This document shows, piece by piece, positions 26,869 through 37,760 of a DNA stretch of 64,000 nucleotides; the stretch's first letter is position 1; the number at the start of each line of letters is the position of its first letter. The DNA is taken from NCBI RefSeq assembly GCF_002002705.1, contig NZ_MUNS01000020.1:186001-250000 (forward strand), in the 5' to 3' direction. This DNA is from Polaromonas sp. C04. Lineage in GTDB: Bacteria; Pseudomonadota; Gammaproteobacteria; Burkholderiales; Burkholderiaceae_C. Under the pieces are notes generated by a model. It worked only from the letters and a program-made list of their open reading frames with translations, was not told the origin of the DNA and ran no database searches. Both the position numbers and the translations under genes were made by a program.

Positions 26869-27106
26869 ATTCGTAAACCCGGGTGAATCGGGGTTGTGCC
26901 ACGCCGTCGATTACGATGTCTTCGTTGAACATCGCCGCGGGCCGCACCCACAGGCCGTGCTCGCCGTAGAGCGCGCGGTACAGCGTCAGGGGCTCCAGTG
27001 TTTCGCTGTGGCGTGCGGTGCCGACGACCTCGTACAAGTGGCCCTTGTAGTGGCGGTAGCGCCCGGGCGGCGTGGTGATCAGCGGCGGCAGGGATTCTTC
27101 GGACAT
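26867..27106 (-). CDS. DUF1653 domain protein
   Basis: A 79-residue protein matching DUF1653: GRYRHYKGHLYEVVGTARHS, then LYRALYGEHGLWVRP and FTRVYE. The function of the family is unknown. The ATG at 27106 gives the normal family length. It is divergent from the RsmB-type methyltransferase (46-bp gap) and convergent with purN. Confidence 0.88.
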   Translation of the reverse strand: MSEESLPPLITTPPGRYRHYKGHLYEVVGTARHSETLEPLTLYRALYGEHGLWVRPAAMFNEDIVIDGVAQPRFTRVYE

Positions 27107-27152
27107 GATGGGCAACGGGTGAAAAAAGACATGCATGGGACAATCGCAGGCT

Positions 27153-28424
27153 ATGCATCCTAAAGCCCTGCTTGATGCCTGCTCTGAACTCGTCAGGCTG
27201 ACCCTCAAATTCGATCACCCGGCCGACTCCATCGTGTCGCGCTTTTTCCGCGACCACAAGGAGTTTGGCCCGCGCGAGCGCGCCACGCTGGCCGAGACGG
27301 TCTATACCGTGCTGCGCAAGAAGCTGTTGTTCGACCACTTGGCGCCCTCGGGCAGCGGTCCCAAGGAGCGCCGGCTGGCGATTCTGGGTTTCCACGGCCC
27401 GCGCGATTTTCTCAAGAGTGCCCTCACAGACCAGGAGAAAAACTGGCTCGACCAGTGCGACCAGATCAATGTCGCTGACTTGATGGAGCGGCACCGCCAC
27501 AACCTGCCCGAGTGGCTGGTGCAGCCGCTGCGCGAGCAGCTGGGGGACGAGTTCTGGCCGCTGGTGGACAGCCTGAACAAAAGCGCGGGACTCGATTTGC
27601 GCGTCAATGCCTTGACCGACAAGCGGCCCGAAGTGCAAAAGGAACTGGCCAAGGCCGGCATCAAATCTGTGGCGACGCCGTACTCGCCCTGGGGCCTGCG
27701 GCTGGACAGCAAGCCCGCGCTGACCAAGGTGGAGGCCTTTGCGCGCGGCGCGATCGAGGTGCAGGACGAAGGCTCGCAGTTGCTGGCGCTGCTGCTGGAC
27801 GCCAAGCGCGGCGAAATGGTGGTGGATTTTTGCGCCGGCGCGGGCGGCAAGACACTGGCTATTGGCGCGTGCATGCGCAACACCGGACGGCTGTATGCGT
27901 TCGACACCTCGGCGCACCGGCTCGATGCGCTCAAGCCGCGGCTGGCACGCAGCGGGCTGTCCAACGTGCATCCGGCGGCCATCGCGCACGAGCGCGACGA
28001 GCGCATCAAGCGCCTGGCCGGCAAGATCGACCGCGTGCTGGTCGATGCGCCGTGCTCCGGCCTGGGCACGCTGCGCCGCAATCCCGACCTCAAATGGCGC
28101 CAGTCGCCCCAGTCGGTGGCGGAGATGGTGGTCAAGCAGGCGGCGATTTTGCAAAGTGCCGCCCGGCTGCTCAAGCCCGGCGGACGGCTGGTGTACGCCA
28201 CCTGCAGTGTGCTGCCGCAGGAAAACGAGGCGATTGCCCAGGCGTTTACCGCGGCAAACAGTGAGTTCACTCCACTGGACGTGGGGGAACTCCTGTCCAA
28301 TCTGAAGGTCGAAAACGCCGTGAGCCTGTGCAGTGGTCCTGCCCGCGGCACCGAATACCTGCGGTTGTGGCCGCATCGGCATGGAACAGACGGCTTCTTT
28401 GCCGCCGTTTGGGTGAAAAATTAG
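27153..28424 (+). CDS. RsmB/NOP-family rRNA (cytosine-5) methyltransferase
   Basis: A 423-residue SAM-dependent RNA m5C methyltransferase. Residues ~1-150 form an N-terminal RNA-binding region. The Rossmann domain contains DFCAGAGGKTLAIGACM (SAM binding), VDAPCSGLGTLRRNPDLKW with motif IV Cys and YATCSVLPQENE with the nucleophilic Cys of motif VI. It resembles RsmB, but the usual NusB-like N-domain is weak, so I do not assign a symbol. An in-frame ATG at 27135 is an alternative start. Confidence 0.9.
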   Translation: MHPKALLDACSELVRLTLKFDHPADSIVSRFFRDHKEFGPRERATLAETVYTVLRKKLLFDHLAPSGSGPKERRLAILGFHGPRDFLKSALTDQEKNWLDQCDQINVADLMERHRHNLPEWLVQPLREQLGDEFWPLVDSLNKSAGLDLRVNALTDKRPEVQKELAKAGIKSVATPYSPWGLRLDSKPALTKVEAFARGAIEVQDEGSQLLALLLDAKRGEMVVDFCAGAGGKTLAIGACMRNTGRLYAFDTSAHRLDALKPRLARSGLSNVHPAAIAHERDERIKRLAGKIDRVLVDAPCSGLGTLRRNPDLKWRQSPQSVAEMVVKQAAILQSAARLLKPGGRLVYATCSVLPQENEAIAQAFTAANSEFTPLDVGELLSNLKVENAVSLCSGPARGTEYLRLWPHRHGTDGFFAAVWVKN

Positions 28425-28513
28425 CCCAAAAGCCCCGATATTTGCAAGAGTGCCGGGTCTCAATATCTATTTTTCTTGCGCCATCATAAAATGAGAGGCT
28501 TTTATTTAGGCGA

Positions 28514-29767
28514 ATGACGCCTGCAAAAAGCTCATTGAAAAGGCTTGTTGAAATGTTATTACCTGACTGGTCCGTGCTGAACGCGGGCATCGATTGGCTC
28601 GCGAACGGGCTGTGGAACCTGTCCTGGTGGGAAATCGTGCTGTACACGCTAGCGACCACCCACATCACGATCGCCAGCGTGACGATCTACCTGCACCGCC
28701 ATCAGGCGCACCGCGCCCTCGATCTGCACGCGATTCCAGCGCATTTTTTCCGCTTCTGGCTCTGGTTGGCGACTGGGCAGGTCACCAAGGAGTGGGTCTC
28801 GATCCACCGCAAGCACCACGCCAAATGCGAAACCATCGACGATCCGCACAGCCCGCAGTCGCACGGCATCAAGAAGGTGTTCTGGCAGGGTGCCGAGTTG
28901 TACCGCGCCGAGTCCAAAAACCAGGAAACCCTGAGCAAGTACAGCCAGGGCTGCCCGAACGACTGGCTCGAGCGCAACGTGTACACGCGCTACAGCTGGC
29001 AAGGCGTGGGCCTGATGATGATCATCGACCTGGCGCTGTTTGGCGCCGCCGGCCTGACCGTGTGGGCGGTGCAGATGGTCTGGATCCCGTTCTGGGCCGC
29101 TGGCGTGGTCAATGGCGTGGGGCACTTCTGGGGCTATCGCAATTTCGAGGCGCCGGATGCCAGCACCAATGTGTCGCCCTGGGGCATCATCATTGGTGGT
29201 GAAGAGCTGCACAACAACCACCACACCTATCCGACGTCGGCCAAGTTCTCGGTCAAACCCTACGAATTCGACATCGGCTGGGGCTATATCAGGTTGCTGG
29301 AAAAGGCCGGCCTGGCCCGTGTCAAGAAGACCGTTCCCAGGCTGCAGCTCGGCGCCATCCAGCCGGTGGCCAACGAGAAGACGCTCGAAGCGCTGATCGC
29401 CCACCGCTACGAGGTGATGGCGGGCTACGCGCGCGACCTGCGCCGTGCCTGCAAGGCCGAAATTGCGGCGCTCAAGGCCAGGCAGGGCGATGTATCGGAG
29501 CTGGAGTCCGCCCGGCGCTGGCTGCACCGCGACGCCGACAAGGTGCCCGCTGGCGCCGTGCCGCAACTGGCCCAGGCCCGCGCCGCGCACCCGGTGCTGG
29601 ACAAGATGGTGACCATGCGCGAAGAGCTGCGCCAGCTGTGGCTGAATACCTCGCAGTCGCGCGAGCAACTGGCCGCTGATCTTGCGGCCTGGTGTCACCG
29701 CGCCGAGGAAAGCGGCATTGCTGCCTTGAGAGAGTTTTCCATCAAGCTGCGCGCCGTGCGTGCCTGA
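28514..29767 (+). CDS. Acyl-CoA/fatty acid desaturase
   Basis: A membrane di-iron desaturase of up to 417 residues. The three histidine boxes are HRHQAHRALDLH, SIHRKHHAKCE and HNNHHTYP, in the order and spacing of delta-9 type enzymes, with hydrophobic hairpins between them. It introduces double bonds into membrane fatty acyl chains. A charged C-terminal extension of ~120 residues (from about residue 290) is longer than in the minimal family. The start may be ATG 28514 or ATG 28553; neither has a strong ribosome site. Confidence 0.92.
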   Translation: MTPAKSSLKRLVEMLLPDWSVLNAGIDWLANGLWNLSWWEIVLYTLATTHITIASVTIYLHRHQAHRALDLHAIPAHFFRFWLWLATGQVTKEWVSIHRKHHAKCETIDDPHSPQSHGIKKVFWQGAELYRAESKNQETLSKYSQGCPNDWLERNVYTRYSWQGVGLMMIIDLALFGAAGLTVWAVQMVWIPFWAAGVVNGVGHFWGYRNFEAPDASTNVSPWGIIIGGEELHNNHHTYPTSAKFSVKPYEFDIGWGYIRLLEKAGLARVKKTVPRLQLGAIQPVANEKTLEALIAHRYEVMAGYARDLRRACKAEIAALKARQGDVSELESARRWLHRDADKVPAGAVPQLAQARAAHPVLDKMVTMREELRQLWLNTSQSREQLAADLAAWCHRAEESGIAALREFSIKLRAVRA

Positions 29768-29797
29768 TGCTTCGGGGTCAACGCCCCCGGTCGCCTC

Positions 29798-29824
29798 AAA
29801 AAGCCTGCAGCCGCGGGCTTTTTT
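29798..29824 (+). terminator. Rho-independent terminator after desaturase
   Basis: AAAAAGCCTGC-AGCC-GCGGGCTTTTT with a continuing T-run lies 31 bp after the desaturase stop. Confidence 0.85.
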
Positions 29825-29887
29825 TGTGCACCGCGCGCGCCAGGGTGACATGCCGTGCGGCGCACACGCCGCTGCACTTGGGTCGCG

Positions 29888-30733
29888 TCACCGGCTTTTG
29901 CGCTTGTCGAAAATCACCAGGGCGATTCCCCCAAGAATGACGACGGACGCAACGAGCAGGCGTAGCGTCATGGATTCGCCGAGCAGCACGATGGCGCCCC
30001 CGGCGGCGATGACGGGCACACTGAGCTGGACGCTGGCCGCGCTGGTCGCCTTGAGCCCACGCAATGCGGTATACCAAATGGCGTAGCCCACACCGGACGC
30101 AAAGGCGCCTGACGCGATGGCATAGCCGATTCCCCAACTGTCCAGCGAGGTCCGCGCCAGCATCGCCGCGCTCAAGCCCACCGCAAAACCCCCGCAGCGC
30201 AGGAAATTCCCCGCGGTCACGCGGATCGGGTCCTGGGTGCCCCTGCCGCGCAAGGAGTAGATACCCCAAGCCACGCCGGCGGCCAGCATGAGCGTGGCCT
30301 CACGGAGCGGCGGAGCCGACAGCCCGGGCAGCAGAAGTCCCACCAGCCCGCCAAACGCGAGCACCAGACCCGTGATCTGCCGCGCCGACAGGTGTTCACC
30401 GATCCACAGTCCATAGCCGATCATCGTGACCTGCACGGCGCCAAACAGCAGCAGTGCGCCTGTTGCGGCCGGCAGACCGACATAGGCAAACGAGAAACAG
30501 GCTGCATAGCAAAAAAGTGCAAACGCCGAGGGCCAATTCCCCGATGTGCCGGGTGCGCCGCCGCGGATTCGCACGATCAGCCACAGCGCCAGGGCGCCGG
30601 AGAGAATGCGAATGGATGTGAAGCTGGCCGCGTCAATGCCGGTGTTCTTCAGGGCCAGCCGACACAGCAGGGAGTTGCCTGCGAAAGCCGTCATGGCCAC
30701 GCATGTCAGGGTCAATACCCGCGCATGTGACAT
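29888..30733 (-). CDS. EamA/DMT-family transporter
   Basis: A 281-residue inner-membrane protein with ten predicted helices in two EamA repeats. FAGNSLLCRLALKNTGIDAA marks the first helix and SVPVIAAGGAIVLLGE the ninth. Members export metabolites or amino acids; the cargo cannot be predicted. The ATG at 30733 is preferred over a TTG six codons earlier. It is convergent with the desaturase across a terminator. Confidence 0.9.
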   Translation of the reverse strand: MSHARVLTLTCVAMTAFAGNSLLCRLALKNTGIDAASFTSIRILSGALALWLIVRIRGGAPGTSGNWPSAFALFCYAACFSFAYVGLPAATGALLLFGAVQVTMIGYGLWIGEHLSARQITGLVLAFGGLVGLLLPGLSAPPLREATLMLAAGVAWGIYSLRGRGTQDPIRVTAGNFLRCGGFAVGLSAAMLARTSLDSWGIGYAIASGAFASGVGYAIWYTALRGLKATSAASVQLSVPVIAAGGAIVLLGESMTLRLLVASVVILGGIALVIFDKRKSR

Positions 30734-30830
30734 TGGAAAACGGCCCGACAAGTTGAACTTGGGGGTAGTCTAGGGCCGATCCGGCGCGCGCCGCAAGCCG
30801 ATGGCACCCGTGAGCTGCTGCAGCAAAAAG

Positions 30831-30854
30831 AAAAGCCCGCAACAGCGGGCTTTT
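30831..30854 (-). terminator. Rho-independent terminator after rpmG
   Basis: AAAAGCCCGC-N4-GCGGGCTTTT is followed on the minus strand by a further T-rich run. It lies 20 bp beyond the rpmG stop. Confidence 0.85.
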
Positions 30855-30874
30855 CATGGGAGAGGCAAGCCGAA

Positions 30875-31045
30875 TTACTTCAGCTTGATCTCCTTGTATT
30901 CCACATGCTTGCGAGCCTTGGGATCAAACTTCATGATCGCCATTTTCTCGGGCATGGTTTTCTTGTTCTTGCTGGTGGTGTAGAAGTGACCGGTACCGGC
31001 CGTCGATTCCAGCTTGATTTTTTCGCGTCCGCCTTTGCTTGCCAT
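30875..31045 (-). CDS. rpmG: 50S ribosomal protein L33
   Basis: A 56-residue ribosomal protein reading [20 protein letters not shown] at its start and [10 protein letters not shown] at its end. This is the zinc-free (C-minus) type, lacking the CxxC pairs. It is encoded 23 bp after rpmB, the standard rpmB-rpmG operon, and followed by a strong terminator. Confidence 0.98.
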   Translation of the reverse strand: MASKGGREKIKLESTAGTGHFYTTSKNKKTMPEKMAIMKFDPKARKHVEYKEIKLK

Positions 31046-31068
31046 GATGCTGCTCCAGTAATGTGGGT

Positions 31069-31302
31069 TTAGGCCTGGCCGCGTGCGCGCAGGTCGGCGA
31101 GCACGGAGTCAATACCATTTTTGTCGATCAGGCGCAGACCGGCATTCGAGATGCGCAGACGAATCCAGCGGTTCTCGGTCTCGACCCAGAAACGGCGGTA
31201 TTGCAGGTTCGGCAGGAACCGGCGCTTGGTTTTGTTGTTGGCGTGGGAAACATTGTTCCCGACCATCGGGCCTTTGCCCGTGACTTCACATACGCGTGCC
31301 AT
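31069..31302 (-). CDS. rpmB: 50S ribosomal protein L28
   Basis: A 77-residue large-subunit protein starting [20 protein letters not shown] and containing [19 protein letters not shown]. The ATG at 31302 fits the family length. It is co-transcribed with rpmG. A TATAAT box and a GC hairpin lie in the 166-bp upstream gap. Confidence 0.98.
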   Translation of the reverse strand: MARVCEVTGKGPMVGNNVSHANNKTKRRFLPNLQYRRFWVETENRWIRLRISNAGLRLIDKNGIDSVLADLRARGQA

Positions 31303-31402
31303 GAGGACACTCCGATACTTTTCAACGGCCGTCACTTGATTGTGAAGGCCTCACCTCGCCAATGAGAGGGTGGCGGTAACCCGATTTGCTGCCTGAGATC
31401 CC

Positions 31403-31446
31403 CGGAACGAAACCGGGGGCTGAATTCAGCAAAGCCTTGAATTATA
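31403..31446 (-). promoter_or_regulatory. Candidate rpmB promoter -10 and leader hairpin
   Basis: On the minus strand TATAAT (31446-31441) lies ~140 bp upstream of rpmB, and the leader then folds CCCCGG-N7-CCGGGG-type (about 31400-31419). No good -35 is visible. Leader control by a ribosomal protein is possible but unsupported beyond this. Confidence 0.3.
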
Positions 31447-31468
31447 ACGGTTTCCCCCAACAACCCCG

Positions 31469-32467
<999 letters not shown>

Positions 32468-32552
32468 TTACAAGGTATCAACCCTGAACCCACGTGCGTC
32501 ATTGTAAAAACCAAAAGCCCCGCCAAGGGGTGGACTGCGGAGATTAGCCGAA

Positions 32553-33227
32553 ATGTCGATGTTGTCGAACCTGGAATTATTGCGCCGTGTGCCACTGTTT
32601 TCCATGCTGACCTCGGTGCAGGCCGAGGCCGTGGCGGCGGCGATTGTCAAGCACCGGTTCAAACGCGGCGAGACCATCGTGGAGCAGGGCAAGAAGGCCA
32701 ACGCCCTGTTCATCATCCTGACCGGACGCGCCCGCGTCGTGACCTCCGACAGCCGCGGCCGCGAGGTGATTCTGGCCAGCATGCAGCCGGGCGACTACAT
32801 CGGCGAGATGAGCCTGATCGACGACGAGCCGCATTCCGCCACGGTTCGCGCCGAGGTGCAGACCGACGTGCTGATGCTCGGGCACGCCGAGTTTGCCCGC
32901 TGCCTGCCGGAAAACTCCTCCATGGCCTACGCGGTCATGCGCGGCCTGGTGCAGCGGCTGCGCCACGCCGACCGCAAGATTGAATCGCTGGCCTTGATGG
33001 ACGTGTACGGCCGCGTGGCGCGTGCCCTGCTGGAGTTTGCCAAGCCCGAACCGGATGGCACGCTCGTGATCCGCGACAAGGTTTCGCGCCAGGATATCGC
33101 CAAAATGGTGGGTGCCTCGCGCGAGATGGTCAGCCGGGTCATGAAGGATCTCGAGGAACGCGGCTTCACCGAAATACAGGAGAACGGCTCCATGGTGATC
33201 AGGGAGCGGATCGAACCGCTGGACTGA
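32553..33227 (+). CDS. Crp/Fnr-family transcriptional regulator
   Basis: A 224-residue regulator. Residues ~20-140 form a cyclic-nucleotide-binding-like barrel ([20 protein letters not shown] resembles the cAMP phosphate cassette). The C-terminal winged helix reads [20 protein letters not shown]. The N-terminal cysteines of FNR are absent, so it is not an iron-sulfur oxygen sensor; cAMP or another nucleotide is possible. It is divergent from trxB and 46 bp upstream of ftsK. Confidence 0.92.
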   Translation: MSMLSNLELLRRVPLFSMLTSVQAEAVAAAIVKHRFKRGETIVEQGKKANALFIILTGRARVVTSDSRGREVILASMQPGDYIGEMSLIDDEPHSATVRAEVQTDVLMLGHAEFARCLPENSSMAYAVMRGLVQRLRHADRKIESLALMDVYGRVARALLEFAKPEPDGTLVIRDKVSRQDIAKMVGASREMVSRVMKDLEERGFTEIQENGSMVIRERIEPLD

Positions 33228-33273
33228 TTTTCCCACTCTGGTTTCGGGTAAGCTGGCGCCCTACGTTTCGCCT

Positions 33274-35625
33274 ATGACTTACTCGCTCAATACCCTGAAT
33301 TCGTCTTCGTCCGTCAAAACAACGGAACGCTTCGGCGCTACCCGCTTCGTTCATGAGGTCGGCCTGATTCTGGCGCTGCTGGCCATCGTTTTCTGGCTTT
33401 TGGCATTGCTCAGCTACTCGCCGCAGGACGCCGCCTGGTCCACTTCGGGCTACGGCGGTCCGGTGCGCAACCTGGGCGGCCGCCTGGGGGCCTGGATTGC
33501 CGACGCCAGTTATTTCCTACTGGGTTTTTCCGCCTGGTGGTGCTTTGCGGCCGCGGTGCGTGCCTGGCTTGCGGCGCTGGCGCGCGGGCTGCGCGGAGAT
33601 GACCCGGCTGCCAAGATGGCGTCCGCGCCCCATGATGCTTCGCGCTTGGGCCGGTTTGCCGCCAGCCGCGCGGCGTTCTGGTGCGCCCTGGCGCTGCTGC
33701 TGTGCGCGAGCACGGCGCTGGAGTGGTCGCGCATGTACCGTTTCGAGTCCAGCCTGCCAGGCTCTGCCGGTGGTGTGCTGGGCTATCTGGTCGGACCCGC
33801 CAGTGTCAAATGGCTGGGCTTCACCGGCTCGGGATTGGTGGGCATTGTGCTGGGGGTGATCGGCGCCGCGCTGGTGTTCCGCTTTTCGTGGGCGCATGTG
33901 GCCGAGCGCGTCGGCGCAAAGCTTTATTCGCTGGTCGAGTCGCGCCGCGAAAAACGCGAAATCGCCGAGGATCTGGCGCTGGGCAAACAGGCCGCGCGCG
34001 AACGCGAGGAAGTGCTGCTGGAAGAGCGGACCGAGATTGAAGAGCACCATCCCAACCCGGTCCTGATCGAGCCGCTGCTGGTCGCGGTCCCCAAGAGCGA
34101 GCGCGTGGCCAAGGAACGCCAGAAGCCCCTGTTCACGGAGCTGCCGGACAGCAAGCTGCCGCAGGTGGATCTGCTCGACGGGGCACTCACGCGCCAGGAA
34201 ACCGTGGCGCCCGAGACACTGGAGATGACCAGCCGCCTGATCGAGAAAAAGCTCAAGGATTTTGGCGTGGAAGTGCGCGTGGTGCTGGCCTCGCCGGGGC
34301 CGGTGATCACGCGCTACGAGATCGAGCCGGCCACCGGCGTGAAGGGCGCGCAGGTGGTGAATCTGGCGCGCGATCTGGCGCGCTCGCTGAGCCTGATCTC
34401 GATCCGCGTGATCGAGACCATCCCGGGCAAGAACTACATGGCGCTGGAGTTGCCCAACGCCAAGCGCCAGTCCATCAAGCTGTCCGAAATTCTGGGCTCG
34501 CAAATCTACAACGAAGCCAAGTCGCTGCTGACCATGGGACTGGGCAAGGACATCGTGGGCAACCCGGTGGTGGCCGACCTGGCCAAGATGCCGCACGTGC
34601 TGGTGGCCGGCACCACGGGCTCGGGCAAATCGGTCGGCATCAATGCCATGATCCTGTCGCTGCTGTACAAGGCCGAGGCGCGCGATGTGCGGCTCTTGAT
34701 GATCGACCCCAAGATGCTGGAGATGTCAGTCTACGAGGGCATTCCGCACCTGCTCGCGCCCGTGGTGACCGACATGCGCCAGGCGGCGCATGGCCTGACC
34801 TGGTGCGTGGCCGAGATGGAGCGCCGCTACAAGCTGCTGAGCAAGATGGGCGTGCGCAACCTGGCGGGCTACAACGCCAAGATTGACGAGGCCGCGGCGC
34901 GCGAGGAATTCATCTACAACCCGTTCAGCCTGACGCCCGATTCTCCCGAGCCGCTCGACCGCCTGCCGCACATCGTGGTGGTGATCGACGAGCTGGCCGA
35001 CCTGATGATGGTGGTGGGCAAGAAGATCGAGGAGCTGATCGCGCGGCTGGCGCAAAAGGCGCGCGCCGCCGGCATCCACCTGATCCTGGCGACGCAGCGC
35101 CCCAGCGTGGACGTGATCACCGGCCTGATCAAGGCGAATATCCCGACGCGCATCGCGTTCCAGGTCAGCAGCAAGATCGACTCGCGCACCATCCTGGACC
35201 AGATGGGCGCCGAAGCCCTGCTCGGCATGGGCGACATGCTCTACATGCCGAGCGGCACGGGCTTTCCGATCCGCGTGCATGGTGCCTTTGTGAGCGACGA
35301 GGAAGTGCACCGCGTGGTGAGCTACCTGAAGTCGCAGGGCCCGGCCAACTACATCGAAGGCGTGCTCGAAGGCGGCACGGTCGATGGCGAAGAGGGCGTT
35401 GATGGCGCGCCGGACGGCGGCGGCGAGAAGGACCCGATGTACGACCAGGCGGTCGAGGTGGTGCTGAAAAACCGCAAGGCCAGCATTTCGCTGGTGCAGC
35501 GCCATTTGAAGATCGGCTACAACCGCGCCGCGCGGCTGGTCGAAGACATGGAAAAGGCCGGCCTGGTGAGCGCCATGAGCGGCAGCGGCCAGCGCGAGAT
35601 TCTCGTGCCGGCGCGAGCGGAGTAA
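33274..35625 (+). CDS. ftsK: DNA translocase FtsK
   Basis: A 783-residue chromosome-segregation motor. Four N-terminal membrane helices (to about residue 200) anchor it at the septum. The linker is short compared with E. coli FtsK. The motor has Walker [15 protein letters not shown] and Walker [15 protein letters not shown]. The C-terminal gamma winged-helix ([18 protein letters not shown]) would read KOPS sites and contact XerD. It is followed 5 bp later by lolA. Confidence 0.97.
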   Translation: MTYSLNTLNSSSSVKTTERFGATRFVHEVGLILALLAIVFWLLALLSYSPQDAAWSTSGYGGPVRNLGGRLGAWIADASYFLLGFSAWWCFAAAVRAWLAALARGLRGDDPAAKMASAPHDASRLGRFAASRAAFWCALALLLCASTALEWSRMYRFESSLPGSAGGVLGYLVGPASVKWLGFTGSGLVGIVLGVIGAALVFRFSWAHVAERVGAKLYSLVESRREKREIAEDLALGKQAAREREEVLLEERTEIEEHHPNPVLIEPLLVAVPKSERVAKERQKPLFTELPDSKLPQVDLLDGALTRQETVAPETLEMTSRLIEKKLKDFGVEVRVVLASPGPVITRYEIEPATGVKGAQVVNLARDLARSLSLISIRVIETIPGKNYMALELPNAKRQSIKLSEILGSQIYNEAKSLLTMGLGKDIVGNPVVADLAKMPHVLVAGTTGSGKSVGINAMILSLLYKAEARDVRLLMIDPKMLEMSVYEGIPHLLAPVVTDMRQAAHGLTWCVAEMERRYKLLSKMGVRNLAGYNAKIDEAAAREEFIYNPFSLTPDSPEPLDRLPHIVVVIDELADLMMVVGKKIEELIARLAQKARAAGIHLILATQRPSVDVITGLIKANIPTRIAFQVSSKIDSRTILDQMGAEALLGMGDMLYMPSGTGFPIRVHGAFVSDEEVHRVVSYLKSQGPANYIEGVLEGGTVDGEEGVDGAPDGGGEKDPMYDQAVEVVLKNRKASISLVQRHLKIGYNRAARLVEDMEKAGLVSAMSGSGQREILVPARAE

Positions 35626-35630
35626 GCGCG

Positions 35631-36296
35631 ATGCAGATGCAAGTCAATTCCCTGCGAAACCTGCTGGCTATTATTTTGATAGCTGGATGTGCACAACTGG
35701 CAAGGGCTGGAGGCATGGAAAGCCTTGAGTCGTTCGTCAAGACGGTGAAGAGCGGGCGCGCCGAATTCAGCCAGGTCGTGACCGCGCCGGCCAGGCCCGG
35801 CCAGAGTGCGCGCAGCAAGACGTCGACCGGTACCTTCGAGTTTTTGCGCCCCAACCGCTTCAAGTTTCTCTACCAGAAGCCGTTCGAGCAAAGCATCGTG
35901 GCCGACGGCCAGACGCTGTGGCTGTACGACGTGGATTTGAACCAGGTGACGGCGCGCAAGCAGGCGCAGCTGCTGGCCTCCACGCCGGCCGCGCTGATTG
36001 CCGCGGCGCCCGATCTGCACGCGCTGCAGGCCGACTTCAACCTGCAGGACGCGCCGGACAAGGACGGCTTGCAGTGGGTGGTCGCGACCCCGAAGGCCAG
36101 GGATGGCCAGCTGCAAAGCGTGCGCGTCGGCTTCAAGCCGGGCAACGGCGGCAGCCAGCTCGCCGTGCTGGAGATCCTGGACAGCTTTGGCCAGCGCTCG
36201 GTGCTGACCTTCAGCAAGTTCGAGGTCAACGCCGCCCTGCCGGCCGACGCCTTCGTGTTCAAGCCGCCCGCGGGGGCGGACGTGATCCGCCAGTGA
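35631..36296 (+). CDS. lolA: Outer-membrane lipoprotein carrier protein LolA
   Basis: A 221-residue periplasmic chaperone that takes lipoproteins from LolCDE to LolB. The mature part has SGRAEFSQVV, GTFEFLRPNRFKFLYQKPFE and LYDVDLNQVT, as in LolA. The signal peptide is odd: its core LAIILIAGCAQLARAG is encoded by a copy of the dispersed palindromic repeat. It contains both an SPase I-type site (ARA/G after residue 25) and a lipobox-like IAGC with Cys at residue 19. It starts 5 bp after ftsK. Confidence 0.95.
   Translation: MQMQVNSLRNLLAIILIAGCAQLARAGGMESLESFVKTVKSGRAEFSQVVTAPARPGQSARSKTSTGTFEFLRPNRFKFLYQKPFEQSIVADGQTLWLYDVDLNQVTARKQAQLLASTPAALIAAAPDLHALQADFNLQDAPDKDGLQWVVATPKARDGQLQSVRVGFKPGNGGSQLAVLEILDSFGQRSVLTFSKFEVNAALPADAFVFKPPAGADVIRQ
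35666..35713 (-). repeat. Dispersed palindromic repeat, copy G (lolA signal peptide)
   Basis: Read on the minus strand, CCAGCCCTTGCCAGTTGTGC then ACATCCAGCTATCAAAATAATAGCC-like sequence matches the copy at 58231-58288. It encodes residues ~12-27 of LolA. Confidence 0.72.
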
Positions 36297-36386
36297 CGGC
36301 GCGCGCAGGGATGAGTGGTCCATGAGCGCCGCGCCGGGCCGCCCCAAGCAAGCTCGCACCGCAATGCGGAGCATGGAGGTTACCCA

Positions 36387-37679
36387 GTGAGCCCGAACGT
36401 GCCGCTGGCCGAGCGCCTGCGCCCACACACGTTGGGCGAGGTGGTGGGCCAGCAGCATTTGCTGGGCGAGGGCATGGCGCTGCGCATCGCGTTCGAGTCG
36501 GGCCAGCCGCACAGCTGCATTTTGTGGGGGCCGCCGGGCACCGGCAAGACCACCATCGCGCGCCTCATGGCCGACGCGTTCGACGCCCAGTTCATCACCA
36601 TCAGCGCGGTGCTGGGCGGGGTGAAGGACATCCGCGAGGCGGTGGAGCAGGCCCAGGTGGCGCAGGGCAACCTGTTGGGCGGCGGCGGGCGGCGCACCAT
36701 CGTGTTTGTCGACGAGGTGCACCGTTTCAACAAGAGCCAGCAGGATGCGTTCCTGCCGCATGTGGAGAGCGGCCTGTTCACCTTCATCGGTGCGACCACC
36801 GAGAACCCCTCGTTCGAGGTCAACTCCGCGTTGCTGTCGCGCGCCACGGTGTACGTGCTGCAGCCGTTGTCGGAAGCGGACTTAAAGCAAATAGTGGCCA
36901 AAGCCCAGGCCATACATGCGGTACCAGCTATTGAAACAATAGCGGTCGAGCGCCTGGTGGCGTACGCCGATGGCGACGCGCGGCGGCTGCTCAACACGCT
37001 GGAGACACTGGCGGTGGCGGCCGGGCGCGAGCAGCGCAGCGAGATCACCGATGCCTGGCTGCTCAAGGTGCTGGGCGAGCGCATGCGCCGCTATGACAAG
37101 GGCGGCGAGCAGTTCTACGACACCATCAGCGCGCTGCACAAATCGGTGCGCGGCTCCGATCCGGACGCCGCGCTGTACTGGTTGGTGCGCATGCTCGACG
37201 GCGGCGCCGACCCGCGCTACATGGCGCGCCGGCTGATCCGCATGGCCAGCGAAGACATCGGTCTGGCGGATCCGCGCGCGCTGCGCCTGGCGCTCGATGC
37301 GGCTGAAGTGTATGAGCGGCTCGGCACCCCCGAGGGCGAACTGGCGCTGGCCGAATGTGTGGTTTATCTGGCGGTGGCGCCCAAATCGAACGCGGTCTAC
37401 AAGGCCTTCAACGAGGCGAAAAGTTTTGTGAAGAAGGACGGCACGCGCGCGGTGCCGCTGCATTTGCGCAACGCACCGACCCAGCTCATGAAGACGCTGG
37501 ACTACGGCAAGAACTACCGCTACGCGCACGACGAGGCCGGTGGCTTTGCGGCGGGCGAGCGTTACTGGCCCGACGACATGACGGCGCCGGGCTTCTACCG
37601 CCCGGTGGAGCGCGGGTTGGAGATCCGGATCGCGGAGCGCTTGCGCGAGCTCAAACGCCTCAATAATCAGAAAAACTAA
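36387..37679 (+). CDS. rarA: Replication-associated recombination protein A
   Basis: A 430-residue AAA+ ATPase (RarA/MgsA/WRNIP1 family) acting at stalled replication forks with SSB. Walker A is WGPPGTGKTTIARLMA, Walker B VFVDEVHRFNKSQQDAFLP, sensor 1 IGATTENPSFE, and the C-terminal tetramerisation part contains YGKNYRYAHDE. The GTG at 36387 has a perfect GGAGGT six bases upstream, so I prefer it to the ATG at 36315. A palindromic repeat copy (36889-36944) is inserted in frame just after the AAA core. Confidence 0.95.
   Translation: MSPNVPLAERLRPHTLGEVVGQQHLLGEGMALRIAFESGQPHSCILWGPPGTGKTTIARLMADAFDAQFITISAVLGGVKDIREAVEQAQVAQGNLLGGGGRRTIVFVDEVHRFNKSQQDAFLPHVESGLFTFIGATTENPSFEVNSALLSRATVYVLQPLSEADLKQIVAKAQAIHAVPAIETIAVERLVAYADGDARRLLNTLETLAVAAGREQRSEITDAWLLKVLGERMRRYDKGGEQFYDTISALHKSVRGSDPDAALYWLVRMLDGGADPRYMARRLIRMASEDIGLADPRALRLALDAAEVYERLGTPEGELALAECVVYLAVAPKSNAVYKAFNEAKSFVKKDGTRAVPLHLRNAPTQLMKTLDYGKNYRYAHDEAGGFAAGERYWPDDMTAPGFYRPVERGLEIRIAERLRELKRLNNQKN
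36889..36944 (+). repeat. Dispersed palindromic repeat, copy H (in rarA)
   Basis: GGCCAAAGCCCAGGCCATAC..TGCGGTACCAGCTATTG..AATAGCG is nearly identical in layout to the copy at 50083-50132. It is in frame and encodes KAQAIHAVPAIETIAV, in the variable segment before DGDARRLLN. Confidence 0.75.
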
Positions 37680-37760
37680 TAAGCTTTAAAAGCCCTGATT
37701 GTCGGACTTGACCAAGGGTAAACCCGCGCAAATCAGCGCCATGCGTGAACGGCCCTTCGC

